A stretch of DNA of 64,000 nucleotides from contig NC_046683.1 in assembly GCF_009870125.1 (NCBI RefSeq), positions 50,545,869 to 50,609,868 on the forward strand, read 5' to 3'. The notes under the pieces are model-generated. The model saw nothing but the letters and a program-made list of their open reading frames with translations, did not search any database and had not been told where the DNA came from. A program made the translations under genes and the position numbers. The stretch is from Drosophila pseudoobscura. Its lineage: Eukaryota; Arthropoda; Insecta; Diptera; Drosophilidae. Each line of letters starts with the position of its first letter. Within the stretch, counting starts at the first letter, position 1. Positions 60,093-64,000 of this stretch are shown in pieces.

Positions 60093-62390
60093 TTAGAAGG
60101 GCATCGGTTCCACGGCCAGATTCCAGGCGGGCAGACCCCTACACACGTAAATGCAGCAATTGTAGACATGCGGCTCGACCTTGCCCTGTTGCACCAGCGA
60201 CAGAATGGAGCTCAAGCTTCCCAAATGGTAGTTGGGCTGCTCTGCCATGGTGGGCGGCGGCCCCTCACCATCGCCGCAAGCTGCGAAACCAAATAATATG
60301 TTTGTCAATCAATATCCATATCAGTGGAAGTGGAGAAGTGTCTCGTCAAACCTTTGATAATCCCCTTTTTGCTCCAGGACATTTTGTGGATGTGGGTCCA
60401 GGGCATCACTTGGCTATTTCCGGGACTCAGCCAAAGGCTGAGCACCGTCACAGAGACGTTGTCCATATTGCCATCAAGTGCGGGCATCAGGGTGCCCACA
60501 ACGGTGGGACACAGGGCGCCTTGGTAATAATCATGGGCTCCATAAAGGGCGCTGTACAGACCCGTGCCCAGCATCCGTGTGGAATCGCAGCCAAAAAGAA
60601 ATACCACACTGCGGACACGGGCACGACAAATGGCACGTCCATTGATGTACTGCAAGCCAGAGCCATGACCAGCATAACTATGGGGAGAGGATTAGAATGG
60701 GGGCGACACAAAGGCTCAGGACTTTGTTGATTCTCACACAAAACAATCGGCCTGGTAGGCCTGTTGGAGCATCACCTGCTCGGTGGGCACCGTCTCGAAC
60801 AGATGCCTCCATTGGGAGAGCCAGTATTCGAAGAAGGTCCTCAGTCTCCTCCCAGAGTTGGGTAAGTCCGCTCCAGGATTTATTACGCACATGCCACGCT
60901 TGATGCTGCTGGTGTAGTAGCCATGGCGGATGCTCTTCTTGTGGTATTGATATAGCCGCCACAGGCAGTGCAACGATTTGACGCGGGAAAACTCCTGGGT
61001 CGTTGCCAGCTGCTCCCAATGCAGATGATCCAGTCGCTGCGGAAACAGACAGACAGAACAGACAAAACAATTAATTGCAACCCAGATTAGATGGGGACAC
61101 AGACAAACCTCATCGACCACCAGAATGGTGGGAAAACTCTTGGCCACTTGCACTTGGCGGTCTTCCAGCGGCTGCCATTCGCTGGCGAATACCCTGAGCA
61201 TATCGTAGACTATGTGGGTTTCATTCTCGTTGCTGGTTATTTCGTAGGCAATCAGTTTCATGTCCGTGGAGGTCAGTCGGTTGGCATGCAGCGACGCCTG
61301 GGAGAACAACACTCGCTGATGATTGCTCCACTGACGGTTCACGCAGAACTCGTCCACGCGGTCGAAGACAGCTTTAGTTTGCTTTGCAACTGCGCTGCAG
61401 TCGTAGCGTTTGCCCAGGAATACAAAGGAATAGGGCAACATGATATCCCGGAATTCCGAGAGAAGTTTCTATAAAATATAAATTTTACCGCATCCGTTCT
61501 CTGTCTGCCTGTAGACTCACCTGTAGAAAAGCATCAAAGCCGTTTAGCTCCTCCCAATACTTCTGCTTGGCCTCCTTGCTCTTCACATTCAGGGGATCCA
61601 CGGTGACCACTCGTCTGAAACGGTCCACCAGGGTGCTGTACTGCTTGAAGACCTCCGCCAGGCCGCTGTTGTGGAATCGCAAACAAATGGGTCCCAGTTC
61701 GGGGCTCCGGCAGTGTCGTAGCAGGGACAAGTAGATGGAACCATCGGACGCAAAGATCTCGTTGAAAACCGAGTAAGTGGTGTCCGGATTAAAGCTCTTG
61801 CAGAGATGCAGGACACACCATTCGCTGGGCAGGCTATTGCAGATCTCGGTGATGCGCGCCAGGCCAGCCACTGGATCATCCACATCTTCTAGAAAGTCCA
61901 GATGCTCTATGGGCTCTATCGAAGGCAGTGTTTTAGGTCTTAGGCTCTCCTTTTTCTGCAGATTTTTGATAATGTTCTGCAAGAATCGGTTGCTGTTTAG
62001 CAAATGGATTAGCCAATAGCTTTTATTAAGTGTCTTTTAGTGGATCCCCACCTTTTATAGTCCTTTCTCTCCTTGTCACTGGCCTCACGCAGCAGATCCT
62101 GGGTGCTGGGCCGCTGATTCTCCAGGTCCTCCGCCTCCGTAATGTATCTCAGGTCCGTGGATTGGAACTGCGCCTTCACCTGGTAGTAGATGGAGTTCTC
62201 CACATTTCCATTGCTGTACTCCTCGTCCGCTCGCAGCAGATTGTATTCTGCGCGGGAAAACATCCCAAAAGAAAAGGCATGAAAGTCTGTAAAAATAAAA
62301 ACTACTGCTTTACTCACCTTTCGCCTCGGGCCCCACATCTGCGCTGTTGATGCCTCGCAGCATGTGCTCGTCCGCCTCCGTCTCAATCAT
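60093..62390 (-). CDS. Sse: Separase (Sse), cohesin-cleaving protease
   Basis: Clan CD cysteine protease that cleaves cohesin at anaphase. The fly enzyme is short and works with Three rows, while Pimples acts as securin (established knowledge). Minus-strand exons are 62390-62318, 62247-62052, 61992-61521, 61468-61109, 61036-60738, 60677-60352 and 60280-60093. All are GT/AG with matching phases, giving 637 residues (about 634 in D. melanogaster, from memory). The catalytic His471 lies in YAGHGSG and Cys497 in FLFGCDS, the two hallmark motifs of separases. CVINPGADLP upstream and the block after GTLMPALDG match the family's C-terminal protease domain. The N-terminal half lacks the long helical repeats of other separases, which is normal for flies. 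ATG 62390 is the first ATG of the conserved frame. The TAA stop is at 60095-60093. Exons 1-6 are separated by 59-75 base introns except a 72-base intron 4. Confidence 0.96.
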
Positions 62391-62477
62391 ATTAATGGAA
62401 TTTGTATTTATTGGATTGTTTATTTAAATTTTTTTGGCGGCGTTCGGCATCTGAATTCCACAAGTTGCACCGCGATC

Positions 62478-62639
62478 AGTGTGACCACGGACCACGTTCG
62501 ATAACATTTATCGTCCGACCCCCAGAAATATACCATATTATTTTAAAAATATACCCTAAGTGTGACCACAGACTACGATCGATCACATATATCGTCCGAC
62601 CCTCAAAAATATACCATCTATTTAAAAAATATACCGTAA
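62478..62639 (-). promoter_or_regulatory. Tandemly duplicated motif-1/motif-6 promoter module upstream of Sse
   Basis: Two 81-base units start at 62478 and 62559 with the same order of parts: AGTGTGACCAC, then CGAT and ATCGTCCGACC, then AAATATACC twice. On the minus strand the first unit has an exact Ohler motif 1 (complement of 62477-62487) and several motif 6 cores; the second has one mismatch in motif 1. The units are roughly 85 percent identical by eye. This is the expected position for the Sse promoter, about 90-250 bases upstream of its start codon. Confidence 0.7.
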
Positions 62640-63036
62640 ATATACTGACGAATTCAAGTTCTATTATACTTATTCCTCGACTTTGATATTCTGTGGAATA
62701 TTACTAGCTAGATAGATCTCTCACCCATGCCCACAAAATTGTATCCAATTAATTAATCTATTCTCTACTTGACTGGCTTATTTTAAATAATTGACTTCGA
62801 TTGACACCGCGACTGTTGAGATAGTTACGATAGTTGCGATAGTGGACATGGTGTGAGTGTTGTAAAGTGGCTGCTTCTGCAACGACTTGCAACACTTAAA
62901 AATACCAAAAGCTCCAGTACATTCTAGTGGTATTTTTTAGAACATTTTTCAAGCCGCCGCGCGAAATCGTGCTGTGCTCCACAGATTTTCGGAAAATGTA
63001 AATTATTTGTTGATTAAGCATTGATTTCGTTAAAAT
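62640..63036 (+). promoter_or_regulatory. Promoter and leader region of the small plus-strand gene
   Basis: An exact motif 6 on the minus strand (AAAAATACCAAA, 62898-62909) and an inverted partial copy near 62930 lie 130 bases upstream of the ATG. Two CGATAG sites at 62828 and 62837 resemble BEAF/DRE half-sites. A possible 72-base intron (62998-63069) is present in the leader, but using it would remove the ATG at 63037. Confidence 0.4.
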
Positions 63037-63231
63037 ATGTGTGACTGGTGTAACTGCTGTTGTTTACAGGTAATTGTTGATCAATTAACATATAGTTTTG
63101 CGCATGTAACAAGCCTTGGTGCTTGGGTTCCCCTCTTCTGCGTGTTATTGGTGTTGGTGTTGTTCTTGCTGTGGGGCCTCGTGCGTTCATTCATAAAAAA
63201 GCAAGGTGCAGAAGAGATTGCAGGTGGCTAA
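63037..63231 (+). CDS. Possible 64-residue single-pass membrane protein
   Basis: I do not recognise the family. The frame begins MCDWCNCCCLQ, continues through a polar stretch and carries one strong hydrophobic segment (about residues 29-49, WVPLFCVLLVLVLFLLWGLV). It is followed by a basic RSFIKK and a short acidic/Gly tail. This is the layout of a small tail-anchored or single-pass membrane protein. It sits just downstream of a motif-6 promoter and divergent from Sse, and uses no simple repeat. Against it: length is modest, and an alternative intron would remove the first 11 codons. No Met lies after the predicted acceptor. Confidence 0.42.
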   Translation: MCDWCNCCCLQVIVDQLTYSFAHVTSLGAWVPLFCVLLVLVLFLLWGLVRSFIKKQGAEEIAGG

Positions 63232-63858
63232 CGAACAGATGTTAGGGTTGCCAACACTCCAACGGGGGAGCAGAAGGTGAATTACAATTTTGGAGCAGGA
63301 AAACTGCGCATCAACCACACCCTCCGGTTGCCCTATAAAGCCTTACGCAACAACAAAAAAGGCCACACACGCACACACACACACACTGGAATAGAGAGAT
63401 TGCCAATTATTGCAGGAAAACCCAACAACAACAGCAGTAGCAGAAGCGGGAGCATCTTTCGGCCATTTACCGTTTAACTTTTAGATGTTCCGTTTTGCTA
63501 CCGCTCTTCTTCTTATTCCGTGTTCCGTTATGCTATGGCATGACTTCTTCTTGTTCTTGTTGTTCCTATAATGCATGTCGTGACGCGCCTTTTGGTCTGC
63601 TGATGCTGCTGCTACTGCAGTCGCGTCGCTGCCAACTGCAGTTTGTAATGACGTCTTTCGTGAGAGATAACGGCACGTTGGCGTGGGCTGCGTTTTCGGC
63701 GCGTGGGCTGGCTGCCGCTGCAAGTGGGTGCACGCACACCCTGCTCCACCAATCCCCTTCCCATTCTGGTCCTGCACTACGCCCCCTCCCCTATGGAACC
63801 GTTAGCTAGCAAATTGTTTAAATATTTGATAATATTCTAATGCAAGCGGGATTAACAG
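63232..63858. other. Stretch with no clear gene
   Basis: Contains a CA run (63364-63386), a CAA/CAG tract near 63425-63450 and otherwise unremarkable sequence. It may be the 3' region of the small plus-strand gene, or the 3' UTR of a minus-strand gene ending at 63859. Confidence 0.4.
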
Positions 63859-63993
63859 TTATTGGTAGGTGGGGTAGAGTGCGATGGAGTCGGGGATGCT
63901 TGGAGGAGGCTGTGCAGCTGGTCCGCTGTTTCTCAACTTGACGAAGCTTTCGTTGAGTGATTGAAACAGCGCCGACGCACAGGCGATGCTCTC
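63859..63993 (-). CDS. Possible C-terminal coding end of a minus-strand gene (partial)
   Basis: The minus strand reads 44 open codons (SIACASALFQSLNESFVKL, then a Pro/Ala-rich tail ending in YPTYQ) to TAA at 63861-63859. Two TGA codons in frame at 63999-63994 mean it would need to begin at a splice acceptor inside the last few bases, and no pyrimidine tract is visible there. Another frame (63818-64000) is also open. The residue pattern looks protein-like, but family and exon status are unresolved. Confidence 0.25.
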   Translation of the reverse strand, partial: ESIACASALFQSLNESFVKLRNSGPAAQPPPSIPDSIALYPTYQ

Positions 63994-64000
63994 TCATCAT

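Noticed and set aside
62998..63069. Intron in the leader of the small plus-strand gene as the main form
   Set aside because: Splicing it leaves no ATG in the membrane-protein frame. The unspliced frame has its own ATG, so the intron was not used for the CDS call.

Overview
This is eukaryotic DNA from a Drosophila species. The four genes that can be read are fly orthologues: Eaf6, Blimp-1, lin-28 and Separase (Sse). They have short 50-80 bp introns, A-rich leaders, abundant CA/GT, GA/CT and CAG microsatellites, and fly core-promoter motifs (Inr/DPE, DRE, Ohler motifs 1 and 6). Gene order and content match my memory of the 64E-65A region of D. melanogaster 3L (Muller element D). The long, microsatellite-rich noncoding DNA suggests a species outside the melanogaster subgroup, possibly the obscura group. 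That species placement is inference only.

Layout. At the left edge Eaf6 runs leftward on the minus strand and leaves the window. About 0.1-0.5 kb upstream of it lie a motif-1/motif-6 promoter module, a perfect DRE and a CTCF-like site. From 1.34 to 28.2 kb I find no convincing protein gene. That stretch holds microsatellites, recurring short motifs, nuclear-receptor-like inverted repeats, a palindromic pair of E2F-type sites and two possible distal first exons (5450 and 10593). A well-formed Inr+DPE promoter at 28198 starts a 518-base leader exon with a good donor at 28716. A 14.3 kb intron separates it from the Blimp-1 coding exons (43102-47666, 1234 residues: PR/SET domain plus five zinc fingers). 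A long AT-rich 3' UTR follows, to about 51.2 kb. lin-28 (coding 54719-57000, 192 residues: cold-shock domain and two zinc knuckles) follows on the same strand, with a let-7 seed match in its 3' UTR. Beyond it lie two isolated sequences shaped like plus-strand exons. Sse (minus strand, 62390-60093, 637 residues, seven exons, complete His/Cys dyad) follows. Its upstream side carries a tandemly duplicated motif-1/motif-6 module. Next is a small plus-strand gene encoding a possible 64-residue single-pass membrane protein. The right edge may hold the end of another minus-strand gene.

How it fits together. Two constitutive genes, one encoding an acetyltransferase-complex subunit and one encoding separase, bracket a large regulatory domain. 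Inside it are two developmental-timing genes: Blimp-1, an ecdysone-induced short-lived repressor, and lin-28, the let-7 pathway regulator. M1BP, DRE, CGATA and CTCF-like sites sit at the housekeeping promoters at both ends, which suggests a domain-boundary arrangement. Most of the 42 kb left of the Blimp-1 coding exons is best read as Blimp-1 intron and cis-regulatory DNA. I found no transposon with intact coding capacity, no rRNA or tRNA gene and no CRISPR array.
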